From the IMG/VR virus record IMGVR_UViG_3300024518_001026, positions 1 to 24,433 of that record: a stretch of 24,433 bases of DNA. One strand, written 5' to 3'. Source of the DNA: a virus. The notes below the pieces were generated by a model that did no database searches, was not told where the DNA came from, and worked only from the letters and a program-made list of their open reading frames with translations. Positions 1 through 7,537 of the stretch are shown piece by piece (within the stretch, counting starts at the first letter, position 1; each line of letters starts with the position of its first letter). Both the position numbers and the translations under genes were made by a program.

Positions 1-464
1 CCACTTAAAGTAAGTGAATCAGTAGTATCACTAGCATCTTCTGCTCCACTATTTTGAGTTCCTTCTGTAGCTTTCAATCCGTTATTGATACCATAAATTA
101 AGAACTCTTGATTCTGAGTTTCTACAATAACAGCCATTTTAGCTACTAACATCTCTTCGATAATAGCATCATCTGATGGAGTAGTAGAAATCAATTTAAT
201 AGCTACAGTATGATTAAAGAACTTATTACCACCTTCTGCTACAACAGCCTCCCATCCAGCACTACAGGAATTATCTGGACTATCAAACGTAAATGAACTT
301 GCACCAACTTCAAAAGTCAAAGCCTCAATATATCCTTCTATTGATTCTGTAGAACCAGATACATCTGATGGAGCATAAATCCAAAATCTATTATTTAATC
401 CTCCTAATCTTCTTAAATCATCACAGGTCAAGTCTACACCCGCCGTAATCTTACAATTTGCCAT
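1..464 (-). CDS. Structural protein, possible tail tube (3' end cut by window)
   Basis: An open frame starts at the ATG at 464 and runs off the left edge, giving 154 visible residues that begin MANCKITAGVDLTCDDLRRL. There is no signal peptide or membrane segment. The visible part is acidic and mixes beta-prone stretches with Ser/Thr/Gly-rich ones, as in a virion protein. It is the first gene after the major capsid gene, beyond a strong terminator, so it may be separately transcribed at a high level. An exact TAnnTTTG box (470-477) sits only 5 nt before the ATG, which would give a nearly leaderless mRNA; its -33 partner is not convincing. The assignment to tail tube or another abundant virion protein is from position and composition only, and I recognise no diagnostic motif. 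Confidence 0.7.
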   Translation of the reverse strand, partial: MANCKITAGVDLTCDDLRRLGGLNNRFWIYAPSDVSGSTESIEGYIEALTFEVGASSFTFDSPDNSCSAGWEAVVAEGGNKFFNHTVAIKLISTTPSDDAIIEEMLVAKMAVIVETQNQEFLIYGINNGLKATEGTQNSGAEDASDTTDSLTLS

Positions 465-487
465 AATTACAAATTTATATTGTTAAA

Positions 488-511
488 CAAAAGGGAGGTA
501 TTACCCTCCCT
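488..511 (-). terminator. Rho-independent terminator after major capsid gene
   Basis: On the minus strand a perfect 7-bp stem AGGGAGG/CCTCCCT (492-498 with 505-511) closes a 6-nt loop and is followed by TTTTGTTT. It lies directly after the capsid stop codon and before the next gene, so it probably sets relative expression of the two. Confidence 0.85.
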
Positions 512-517
512 ATTTAA

Positions 518-1516
518 TTATACTGATGGACTTTGAGCAATTACAGTAAATCCTGCTGCTCTATATTGGTAACCCATTCTGTATTTAACAGAAGTCTTAA
601 CAATATCATCATCTTTAGAGTACCATACATCCGCTTTAGTTTCGTCACCAGCTTTCTCGATACCTACTACGTGATTTGTAGGAGTAGTATAAAGAAGTTT
701 GTGAGTAGACAATAAAGAGAAAGCAGATAAAGCAGCATCCCATTGAGATAATTTAATAACCTCAACACCTCTATATCTTACAACAGGAATACCATCAGCT
801 TGGTAACCTACTTGCAAATCAGAACCAGTAGAAACAGACTCATAAGAAGAAACTAAGTTATCGTATACAGAACGAGTTACATAGAATTTTCTATCCGCTT
901 CTGGAAGTTGGTCTAATACTGCTGGAGCTGATTCGTAAGCTAGTTTCATTTTTGCTAGTGCTTCACCAGCAACTAAAACAGCGTTGAAGTCTGCAACCTC
1001 TGATACATCACCAGCAATTACACCAGCTTCTAGTCTAGTCCATAATCCATCTAATTGGTTAATGTTAGTATCTACACTTCCTGTATCTCCAAAAGAAAGG
1101 ATGTTAAAAGCATCTCTACCAGCAGCCTCTGCTACTAAAGCGTTCATTAAAGTTGCTGCTCCTGTACCTGTTAAATCATTAACATCGTTACCAGCCTTCA
1201 ACCACTCTTCATAAATAGTGTTTTTGAAAGCATCTCCACACTGCTCTAAGAAAATCTTAAGAGGTGATACTTCTAAAGTTCTGTTAAGAATCTCAACACC
1301 TGTACCAGTAGTAGTTCTTCCACAAGTCAAATCATCTGCCTTAGTGATTTGTGCCATTTGGTTAGTGTAACCAAGTTGCATTTTAGATTTGATACCATTT
1401 AAAACAGTAAACAAATCAGTAATACCAGGGTGTTGAACTCCTGGAGTAATAAACACGTCAAGAGTTTCTTGACCGTTGAATGTATAATCTAAATTTACAC
1501 CTATTGCGTTAGCCAT
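518..1516 (-). CDS. Major capsid protein
   Basis: A 332-residue soluble protein rich in Ala, Val, Thr and Asp, with no signal peptide. Its length and composition, and its position directly after a ClpP-type prohead protease with a scaffold-like tail, fit a tailed-phage major capsid protein (probably HK97 fold) that forms the icosahedral shell. The central part (about residues 130-200) is Ala-rich and helical, and the C-terminal third is beta-rich and ends VKYRMGYQYRAAGFTVIAQS, which resembles the end of several Bacteroidetes phage capsid proteins. The 26-nt gap to the upstream protease gene implies co-transcription, and a terminator follows at once. No obvious maturation-cleaved delta domain is visible at the N terminus. 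The family is inferred from context rather than from a signature motif. Confidence 0.8.
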   Translation of the reverse strand: MANAIGVNLDYTFNGQETLDVFITPGVQHPGITDLFTVLNGIKSKMQLGYTNQMAQITKADDLTCGRTTTGTGVEILNRTLEVSPLKIFLEQCGDAFKNTIYEEWLKAGNDVNDLTGTGAATLMNALVAEAAGRDAFNILSFGDTGSVDTNINQLDGLWTRLEAGVIAGDVSEVADFNAVLVAGEALAKMKLAYESAPAVLDQLPEADRKFYVTRSVYDNLVSSYESVSTGSDLQVGYQADGIPVVRYRGVEVIKLSQWDAALSAFSLLSTHKLLYTTPTNHVVGIEKAGDETKADVWYSKDDDIVKTSVKYRMGYQYRAAGFTVIAQSPSV

Positions 1517-1542
1517 AATTTCTATAATTTAATTTTAATATT

Positions 1543-2658
1543 CTAGTTTAATTTTAAGAATCCAGCCAAACCACTAGCTAGACCGCTTTCTTCTTTTTTT
1601 ACTTCAGGAGTTTTTACCGCTGCTTTAATTGGCTCTTTACCTCCTACTGTAACCGATGCCATAGCTTTATTCTCTTCTTCTAATGCAGATACCTTTTCAA
1701 CTATTGAGTCAATAGATGCTTTCATTTCAGCATTTACTTTTTCAGACTCTTCTAGTGCAGATACACTTTCTACAGATGCAGCTTTAAGAGTTTCGATTTC
1801 AGCCTTTAGAGCTTCGTTCTCTTTTGCTAGTGCTTCTGCTTCTTCGTTTGGTTCTGCTGCTTCTTTAATTTCAGAAATAGCTCCACCTTCTACCATTAAC
1901 TCTCTACCATCTTCTAACAAATATGAGCCATCAGCTAAAGCCTCTCCACCCTCTTCCGAGAATATCATCTTTCCAACTAAATCACCATCTTCGCTATCAA
2001 TGTAAACAGTACTTCCATCTTCCAAAGTGATTACCATCGCTTTAGGAGAGTCTTCGTTTTTCACTACTTTAGTGATTAACGCTTTTATGTCTTTTAAAAG
2101 ACCCGTTTGTTTATCATTCATATTATCTAATTTAATACTTGCTACTGCTCGATATTCAAAAGAACTAGCATTAACGAAACCTAGTTTTCTAGAAAGGTTT
2201 TTATCCATTCTAGTCTCAACTTTCATTAACTCCTTAATCTCATCTATATCAGCGTTTAATTTGTTAGCATAGAATTTAGCTAACTTATCCTCTTCTTCTC
2301 TTAGATACTCACCAGCTTTCTCAAAATCCTTTGCCTCCATAGGTCTATTAGGATTCATCCAAGGGTTGTGAATCATTGGTGAAGAGTTTGGTGAATCTGT
2401 TCTTTTTTCACCAGCTAAAAATGGAACTGTAGCAATAGAAGCACAAACACCAACTATATTAGTGTTTACTGTAATCCCTTGCTTTTTTAATCCTTCAAAA
2501 TAATCATGAATAGCGTATCCTTCATCAACATCCCCGCCTCCGCTATTAATATCTACGTTTAGAGTATCAATATCTCCGAGAGCTAACACAGAGTTTCTAA
2601 CAGATTCCAATGTAATATGCTCACCAAAACCACCATCTAGATATATTTTACCTTCCAT
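1543..2658 (-). CDS. ClpP-type prohead protease fused to scaffold-like domain
   Basis: A 371-residue protein. Residues 1 to about 165 form an S14 (ClpP-like) serine protease: the strand and glycine turn DINSGGGDVDEG (36-47), the nucleophile motif GVCASIA with Ser74, and His97 in MIHNPW. The third triad residue cannot be assigned with certainty. Residues about 245-335 are a long Glu/Lys/Ala coiled coil, followed by a low-complexity tail ending GLASGLAGFLKLN. This protease-plus-coiled-coil design is typical of head maturation proteases whose C-terminal part acts as internal scaffold. It would help assemble the prohead, then cut the scaffold and itself. The capsid gene follows after 26 nt. Unusually, the pair lies downstream of the tape-measure gene. 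Confidence 0.88.
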   Translation of the reverse strand: MEGKIYLDGGFGEHITLESVRNSVLALGDIDTLNVDINSGGGDVDEGYAIHDYFEGLKKQGITVNTNIVGVCASIATVPFLAGEKRTDSPNSSPMIHNPWMNPNRPMEAKDFEKAGEYLREEEDKLAKFYANKLNADIDEIKELMKVETRMDKNLSRKLGFVNASSFEYRAVASIKLDNMNDKQTGLLKDIKALITKVVKNEDSPKAMVITLEDGSTVYIDSEDGDLVGKMIFSEEGGEALADGSYLLEDGRELMVEGGAISEIKEAAEPNEEAEALAKENEALKAEIETLKAASVESVSALEESEKVNAEMKASIDSIVEKVSALEEENKAMASVTVGGKEPIKAAVKTPEVKKEESGLASGLAGFLKLN

Positions 2659-2707
2659 ATATCACAAATAAAAATAATATTCTGCAAAATACGAAATAAA
2701 CCAAAGA

Positions 2708-2968
2708 TTATTTTGTCCAAAAACTTTTAAACTTCTTTTTTATTGTGTGAAAAGTACCTTTACCAATATTAAATTTGGTCATGGTGTTTTGCTTTGCTTG
2801 ATATTCATCACAAAAAGTTAACTGCTCTTTATAAAACTCGTAGTATGTATGATGATTAAAAAATCTATTGGATATAACACCCTCATTATCTAAGAACTCA
2901 ACGACCTTTATAAAGTCTTTTAATGAAATGTTTTCTTTTTCTTTTAGTTTGTTGTGATAATATATCAT
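2708..2968 (-). CDS. Hypothetical 86-residue protein
   Basis: A small basic protein with a helical N-terminal half (LKDFIKVVEFLDNEGVIS), an aromatic/His-rich middle (RFFNHHTYYEFYKEQ) and a Lys-rich C terminus (TFHTIKKKFKSFWTK) that could bind nucleic acid or a partner protein. No signal peptide or membrane segment is seen. It sits alone between the tape-measure gene and the protease gene, with a strong hairpin upstream and 49 nt of AT-rich sequence downstream. I do not recognise a family. Its place between tail and head modules may mark a module boundary, with this gene carried as accessory cargo. Confidence 0.65.
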   Translation of the reverse strand: MIYYHNKLKEKENISLKDFIKVVEFLDNEGVISNRFFNHHTYYEFYKEQLTFCDEYQAKQNTMTKFNIGKGTFHTIKKKFKSFWTK

Positions 2969-3003
2969 AATTGTTTTATATTTGAGTCGTTAACAATTGG
3001 TAT

Positions 3004-3041
3004 AAGCTAGGAGGTTTTTGTTCATTTTCCCCTCCTAGCTT
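3004..3041. other. Strong stem-loop between tape measure and 86-aa gene
   Basis: A perfect 11-bp stem AAGCTAGGAGG/CCTCCTAGCTT (3004-3014 with 3031-3041) has a 16-nt loop. The run of T after the stem lies on the plus strand (3040-3045), so as an intrinsic terminator it points against the genes. On the coding minus strand the stem follows the tape-measure stop codon within a few bases but has no T tract after it. It may therefore protect or process mRNA 3' ends, or stop antisense transcription. Confidence 0.7.
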
Positions 3042-3043
3042 TT

Positions 3044-5332
3044 TTATATACTAGCTCTACTTTGTTTTACACTTACATTCGATTGTGTTCTATTAATATC
3101 TGTTACTGCTACTTGTGCTGGTACTTGGTTTTTTATTTGATTAGATATAGAGTTTTCAGAAGCCATAGCACTATCAATCCCAGCCGTTGAACTTGCAGCT
3201 AATGGAATACCACCACTAGCAAACTTCTTACCACCACCAGCAGCATTTAAAGAACTTAGTAAAGGTTTAAACATTGCGGTACTACGTTTGTTTATAATTG
3301 CTTCACCTCCTTCTGCTTCGTGTATCTTTCCACCTACTGCAAATTTTACTCCACCGTTAGCATGAGAAGCACCTTCAAACATTCCACCGTCAGATAGTCC
3401 ACCATCAGCAAATTTAGTAATACCACCATCTTCAAAGATACCAGCAATCTTAGCTGATTGGGCAGCTCCAATACCTCCAACTACTGATGCCTGAGCGAAC
3501 TGTACAGGTAGTGGTAGTGGTGTAGCAAATGCGGCTATAATAGCCTGTGCTGTATTTATTCCAACCTGAGCAATACCAGCAGCTTTAGCGGCTATACTAC
3601 CCTCTTCTGCAAATTGAGACACCGCACCAGCTACGCCACTAGCTAAACCTATTTTTGCTGAGGCTATTTCTTCGTCTGTTGCTATTTCTTCATCTGCTGA
3701 TTCTTCATCTGCTTCTTTTTGTATTTCCTTTTGTGTTTGTAAACTTTCCTCTTCTATTAATAGTTTTTCACTTGCGGTTAGTTTCTCATTCTCTAATAAT
3801 CTTGCAGACTTATCTTGTTCTATTAATATTAATGCATCTGCTTTTGCTTGTGCATCTGTTAGCTCATTAGCTGCTAATTCTCTTTTAAATATATCTAATT
3901 CAAATGCAGCTTGTTTTTCTTTGTCTATTGCATCTTGTGTTATTTTTTCAGATGCCTTTGTTGCTGCATCTCTTTTCTTGATATTGGTTTGTATCTCGCT
4001 TTCTACTTTTCTTTTAGTATTAGCTCTAGCCTCTTCTAATTTAATTACCTCCGCCTCTAATCTAGCCTCTTCTAATTTATCTTCTTTATTAGATTTACCT
4101 TGCTTATTCTCTTGTTGCTTAATTCTCAATCTTATTTGAGCGTTAGCTAATTCGTTTTGAGCAAATTGGTCTTCTAGGTCTTGTGCCTCTCTTAAAAGTT
4201 TTATCCTTTCCTCTGCTGTAAATTGGTCTTCTTTTTTTGCATCTAATCTTCTTTTAGCAATCTCAACATCTAACTTAGCATTTTCTACTAAAACTCTTCT
4301 TTCATTTTTTGCTAAAAAAATTTGTAGTGCCGATATTTCTCTAGACCTATCAAAGTTATCATTTAATTGCTTTGTTTTCTCTGCTGCAAATTCTTTAGTC
4401 GCTACTATAGCCTCTTCTGTTTTTCCTATTACGTCCTCTACTCCTGTAGCTGCTTGAAGTCCAGCGTTAGCTAAATCTTTAAACCCTTCTTTTAAATCAC
4501 CGCTTATAATCTTAACAATAGCATCACCAACTAAAGCAACAGCCTTAAATCTATTTATTACATTCTCTACTATTAGATTGCCTAATTCTTTTATAGCTTC
4601 CTGTGGTTCACTTATAGCATCAAATATAGCCTTACCAACTATTTGAACGACATCAGATAAAACACCAAATACAGCACTTAACTTATTAGTGATTTTTAAT
4701 AAATCATTTTGCCCTTCCTCTGAACCTTGGAAGTATTCAGTTAATGCACCAACAGCCAAACCTAAAGCAGCAATAACAGCACCGATAGGAGTAGCAATAA
4801 AGGCTAAAGCTCCCTTAGTCATAGCTTGAAAGCCACTAACAGCACTTCCCATAGCTGGATTAACTTGACCTAAAGCACTTCCATAGTCACCAACACTTCT
4901 AGTAAATGTTCCTTGTGCTTGTTCAGCGTTCTTTAAAGACTTGGTTTGTTTAGATATTTCCTTTTCAAGTCTTTTATATTCCTTTTGACCTTGCTTAGTA
5001 GCCGTATTTACATCTCCAATAGCTCTCTTATTAGCAGCTAATGCAGCCTTTTGAGCATTTAAAGAGTTATTAGTTGCTTTTAATTGTTGTGCAGCAGCCT
5101 TTTGACCTTGTTTGTACTTAGTTAACTGTACATTATTCTTAGCTATTTCCTCATTATTCTTATTTATAGCTACAGAATTAGCTTTATAATCTTGACTAAG
5201 TTCCTTATTAGTAGCTCGTAGCTGTTTATTAGATTGATTTAATCCATCTACAGCTTTAGTATTTTGTGTTAACGCCTTTTGTGCTGCTGAATTATCAACA
5301 ACTACCTCTATTATTATCTGTTCTTCTGCCAT
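3044..5332 (-). CDS. Tail tape measure protein
   Basis: A 762-residue protein with tape-measure architecture. The N-terminal 140 residues are a Gln/Asn/Lys/Ala-rich coiled coil. A hydrophobic Ala/Gly segment follows at about 170-200 (ALAFIATPIGAVIAALGLAV), then a very long charged coiled coil at about 330-560, an Ala-rich hydrophobic stretch near 570-640, and a Gly/Phe/Asp-rich C-terminal part with repeated GG turns (EDGGITKFADGGLSDGG). The protein is expected to set tail length and to pass through the tail tube on DNA ejection; the usual rule of about 0.15 nm per residue suggests a tail near 110 nm. Only 1 nt separates its start from the stop of the upstream tail gene, so the two are translationally coupled. 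The long coiled coil makes this call robust. Confidence 0.92.
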   Translation of the reverse strand: MAEEQIIIEVVVDNSAAQKALTQNTKAVDGLNQSNKQLRATNKELSQDYKANSVAINKNNEEIAKNNVQLTKYKQGQKAAAQQLKATNNSLNAQKAALAANKRAIGDVNTATKQGQKEYKRLEKEISKQTKSLKNAEQAQGTFTRSVGDYGSALGQVNPAMGSAVSGFQAMTKGALAFIATPIGAVIAALGLAVGALTEYFQGSEEGQNDLLKITNKLSAVFGVLSDVVQIVGKAIFDAISEPQEAIKELGNLIVENVINRFKAVALVGDAIVKIISGDLKEGFKDLANAGLQAATGVEDVIGKTEEAIVATKEFAAEKTKQLNDNFDRSREISALQIFLAKNERRVLVENAKLDVEIAKRRLDAKKEDQFTAEERIKLLREAQDLEDQFAQNELANAQIRLRIKQQENKQGKSNKEDKLEEARLEAEVIKLEEARANTKRKVESEIQTNIKKRDAATKASEKITQDAIDKEKQAAFELDIFKRELAANELTDAQAKADALILIEQDKSARLLENEKLTASEKLLIEEESLQTQKEIQKEADEESADEEIATDEEIASAKIGLASGVAGAVSQFAEEGSIAAKAAGIAQVGINTAQAIIAAFATPLPLPVQFAQASVVGGIGAAQSAKIAGIFEDGGITKFADGGLSDGGMFEGASHANGGVKFAVGGKIHEAEGGEAIINKRSTAMFKPLLSSLNAAGGGKKFASGGIPLAASSTAGIDSAMASENSISNQIKNQVPAQVAVTDINRTQSNVSVKQSRASI

Positions 5333-5333
5333 T

Positions 5334-7298
5334 CTATGAAATTAAAATCAATTCTACTTTAGTTATTCCCCCTGTTAAGGGTCTGTAATCACTTATCTTG
5401 TTTATGTAGAAGTAGCTGTTTAGTTTTCCACCTAAATAAATAGGAGTTAAATAATCGAGGTTGTTTATATCTCTCTCATTAAGTAACAAATATACGGTTA
5501 CTCTACGAGGATTATTAAGTATACTACTAAAATCTTGATAGTATGTATCTACTAAAGTGCTTTTAGTATTAGGTTTTAAGTTATCTCCAAAGCTCAAAGA
5601 TTGGTCGATAGCATTAACCTTTAACATATTCGTAATTGGTACGTTAAAATATGGATAAGGTAAATCAGTTACTACAGTTGTTCCACTAGCACCAACTATA
5701 TCCAATGTCGTTATAGCTCCGTTACTAACTTCTGATACAGGAACATCACTAACACATATTGCACATCTTGGTAAAGGGTCTACATCAGGAGCATCATAAT
5801 CGATTGTTGGATTAGTAAACCTTGGGATATACATTGCAGTAGCGTTACCATTAAAACAGGTTGTATTCTGACTACAAGCAAACTCACTCTCAAATAACTC
5901 ATTGTTCTTACTAAGGAAATCATTATCAATCTCTATTTTACCATCACCCCCCTTAGGCTTAATATTAGTAGTTGTAACATTTACTTTATAGTCCTCATTT
6001 GGGGTATACCTTAAATGGTTTACCTTACCATAATCACTAACAAGCTCTGTGTAGTCTACTTCAATCTCTCTACTATTATCTATCTTATCAGTCCAATCTA
6101 AAGCGTTAGATATATTGCTCTTAATAGTTTCAAACGTATTTAAATACACCGTCTTACTAATGCTATCCGTTGTAAATAATATACCAAATTGGTTAAATAT
6201 GGTACGTATAAAGTCCTCTTGTTTCATATCTGGCAAAGTTGAGGACATATCCATAGTACTACCTTCAATACTAGATGATAATGGTAGTATCAAGAATTGA
6301 TTTTGTGCTAAGTATGGAATAGTAGTAGTACCTCCTAATCTTAAAGTAATAGTTATTTGGTCGCCTGTAACTATGTCAAGTATAGTAGTAGTAGCATTAC
6401 CGTACTGTTGATGTACTACAACTCCATTTCTTCTTATCTGTATATCATCTGTAGGGAGTCCTAAAGTCCTTATAAAACTACAATAAATACCAGCCTTGAA
6501 AGTTTGTGAAGCTGTATAAACTCCTGTAGCTGCGTTATAGTTACCTCCTGTATTACCTGTTACTTTAAAAGGGTATACTATTGGAGTAGCTGCTGCATAT
6601 GTTCCGTTAGCTGCTGCATAAGATATGCCTAATAATTGAATATTAGTTGAGGGTTGTTCTAAGTTTCTCTTACTAAATGGTACAATATGCTTTAAAAAAA
6701 TAGGGTCATTAAATATATTACCTCCTACTTTCCATCCAGCACTAGAAAACAACTCTCTTACTAATGTATGCGAGTACATAGCTGGTGACCAATCTAATAT
6801 ACTCGTTTGATTAGTTGTGATAGTTTCATATTTCCCATAATTGATAAAAGGATAAATATACCCTTCTGTATTTGAGAAACTAGCAGCTACTACACTAGGT
6901 AAATATAAATGGTTGTATTTAGTTAGGTCTATATCTTGTAAGTCCTTATCTGATATATCATCAGACCACTCAGTATTACCACTAAAGAAACTAACACTAA
7001 AAGAGTTATCTGTTTGGTTGTATTGTTCTATTTGTATAATGCCGTTTTGAACATCTAAACCGTCAATAGTTATCTTTGCGTTCCTTGACTTCGTAGGCTT
7101 AAACCCTGTTACAAAGTTAATCTCACTAGGATAACCAAGTATTCTATTATTGTTAGATGTGCTAGGTAACTTAAATTTATTCGAGTAACTACCATCTCTA
7201 GTTTCAATACTAGCTAAATCATTTATAGCCATCGTTAAACTTATAACCTCATCAGGATATAAATCTAAAGCCTCATTACTTACTATTAACTCTACCAT
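5334..7298 (-). CDS. Tail protein (possible tail-tip or hub component)
   Basis: A 654-residue beta-rich protein with no signal peptide or coiled coil. Its N terminus (LIVSNEALDLYPDEVISLTM, then AINDLASIETRDGSYSNKFKLP) is of a kind I associate with structural proteins beside the tape measure in Bacteroidetes phages, where the RxGSYSxxFKLP stretch recurs. The middle is Thr/Asn/Gly-rich (about 230-330), and residues 500-520 hold three cysteines (DPLPRCAICVSD). The gene lies next to the tape-measure gene (1 nt gap) and overlaps the upstream zinc-ribbon gene by 7 nt. A distal-tail, hub or baseplate role is inferred from position. No peptidase or lysozyme motif is visible. Confidence 0.72.
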   Translation of the reverse strand: MVELIVSNEALDLYPDEVISLTMAINDLASIETRDGSYSNKFKLPSTSNNNRILGYPSEINFVTGFKPTKSRNAKITIDGLDVQNGIIQIEQYNQTDNSFSVSFFSGNTEWSDDISDKDLQDIDLTKYNHLYLPSVVAASFSNTEGYIYPFINYGKYETITTNQTSILDWSPAMYSHTLVRELFSSAGWKVGGNIFNDPIFLKHIVPFSKRNLEQPSTNIQLLGISYAAANGTYAAATPIVYPFKVTGNTGGNYNAATGVYTASQTFKAGIYCSFIRTLGLPTDDIQIRRNGVVVHQQYGNATTTILDIVTGDQITITLRLGGTTTIPYLAQNQFLILPLSSSIEGSTMDMSSTLPDMKQEDFIRTIFNQFGILFTTDSISKTVYLNTFETIKSNISNALDWTDKIDNSREIEVDYTELVSDYGKVNHLRYTPNEDYKVNVTTTNIKPKGGDGKIEIDNDFLSKNNELFESEFACSQNTTCFNGNATAMYIPRFTNPTIDYDAPDVDPLPRCAICVSDVPVSEVSNGAITTLDIVGASGTTVVTDLPYPYFNVPITNMLKVNAIDQSLSFGDNLKPNTKSTLVDTYYQDFSSILNNPRRVTVYLLLNERDINNLDYLTPIYLGGKLNSYFYINKISDYRPLTGGITKVELILIS

Positions 7299-7537
7299 TT
7301 ATCTAACGGACACCCCTCGTTAAGTACCCTTAATTTTAATTGTTTAAAACACCCACACTCACCACAAGTAAACCGCTTATTTTTATCACAACTTTTACAT
7401 AACTTGTTTCTACCTTCAAACATCTCGCTATTCTTATTGGATACCCAATACCAAAAGCCCTTAATTATATTACTGGCTTTGGCTTTGAATATCTGGAAAG
7501 CGAATATTAAATCTGATAGTGTATAAAGTTTCTTCAT
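7292..7537 (-). CDS. Small zinc-ribbon tail-region protein
   Basis: From the ATG at 7537 this is an 81-residue protein. The N-terminal 30 residues are hydrophobic and aromatic (SDLIFAFQIFKAK, then IIKGFWYWV). The C-terminal half is a cysteine module: Cys47-x2-Cys50, Cys58-x2-Cys61-x-Cys63, then a final CPLDKW with Cys76. Similar short CxxC...CxECGCF...CPLxKW proteins are, from memory, common near tail genes of Bacteroidetes phages; the role is unknown. The start is uncertain: ATGs at 7567, 7546, 7537 and 7423 are all in frame. I prefer 7537 because the aromatic stretch before the first CxxC seems to belong to the family, although this makes the gene overlap the upstream large gene by 68 nt. 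Confidence 0.62.
   Translation of the reverse strand: MKKLYTLSDLIFAFQIFKAKASNIIKGFWYWVSNKNSEMFEGRNKLCKSCDKNKRFTCGECGCFKQLKLRVLNEGCPLDKW

Noticed and set aside
2990-3025. 11-codon ORF with strong Shine-Dalgarno as a gene
   Set aside because: Too short to support as a protein; its codons are constrained by the 11-bp stem, so it is reported only as a finding.
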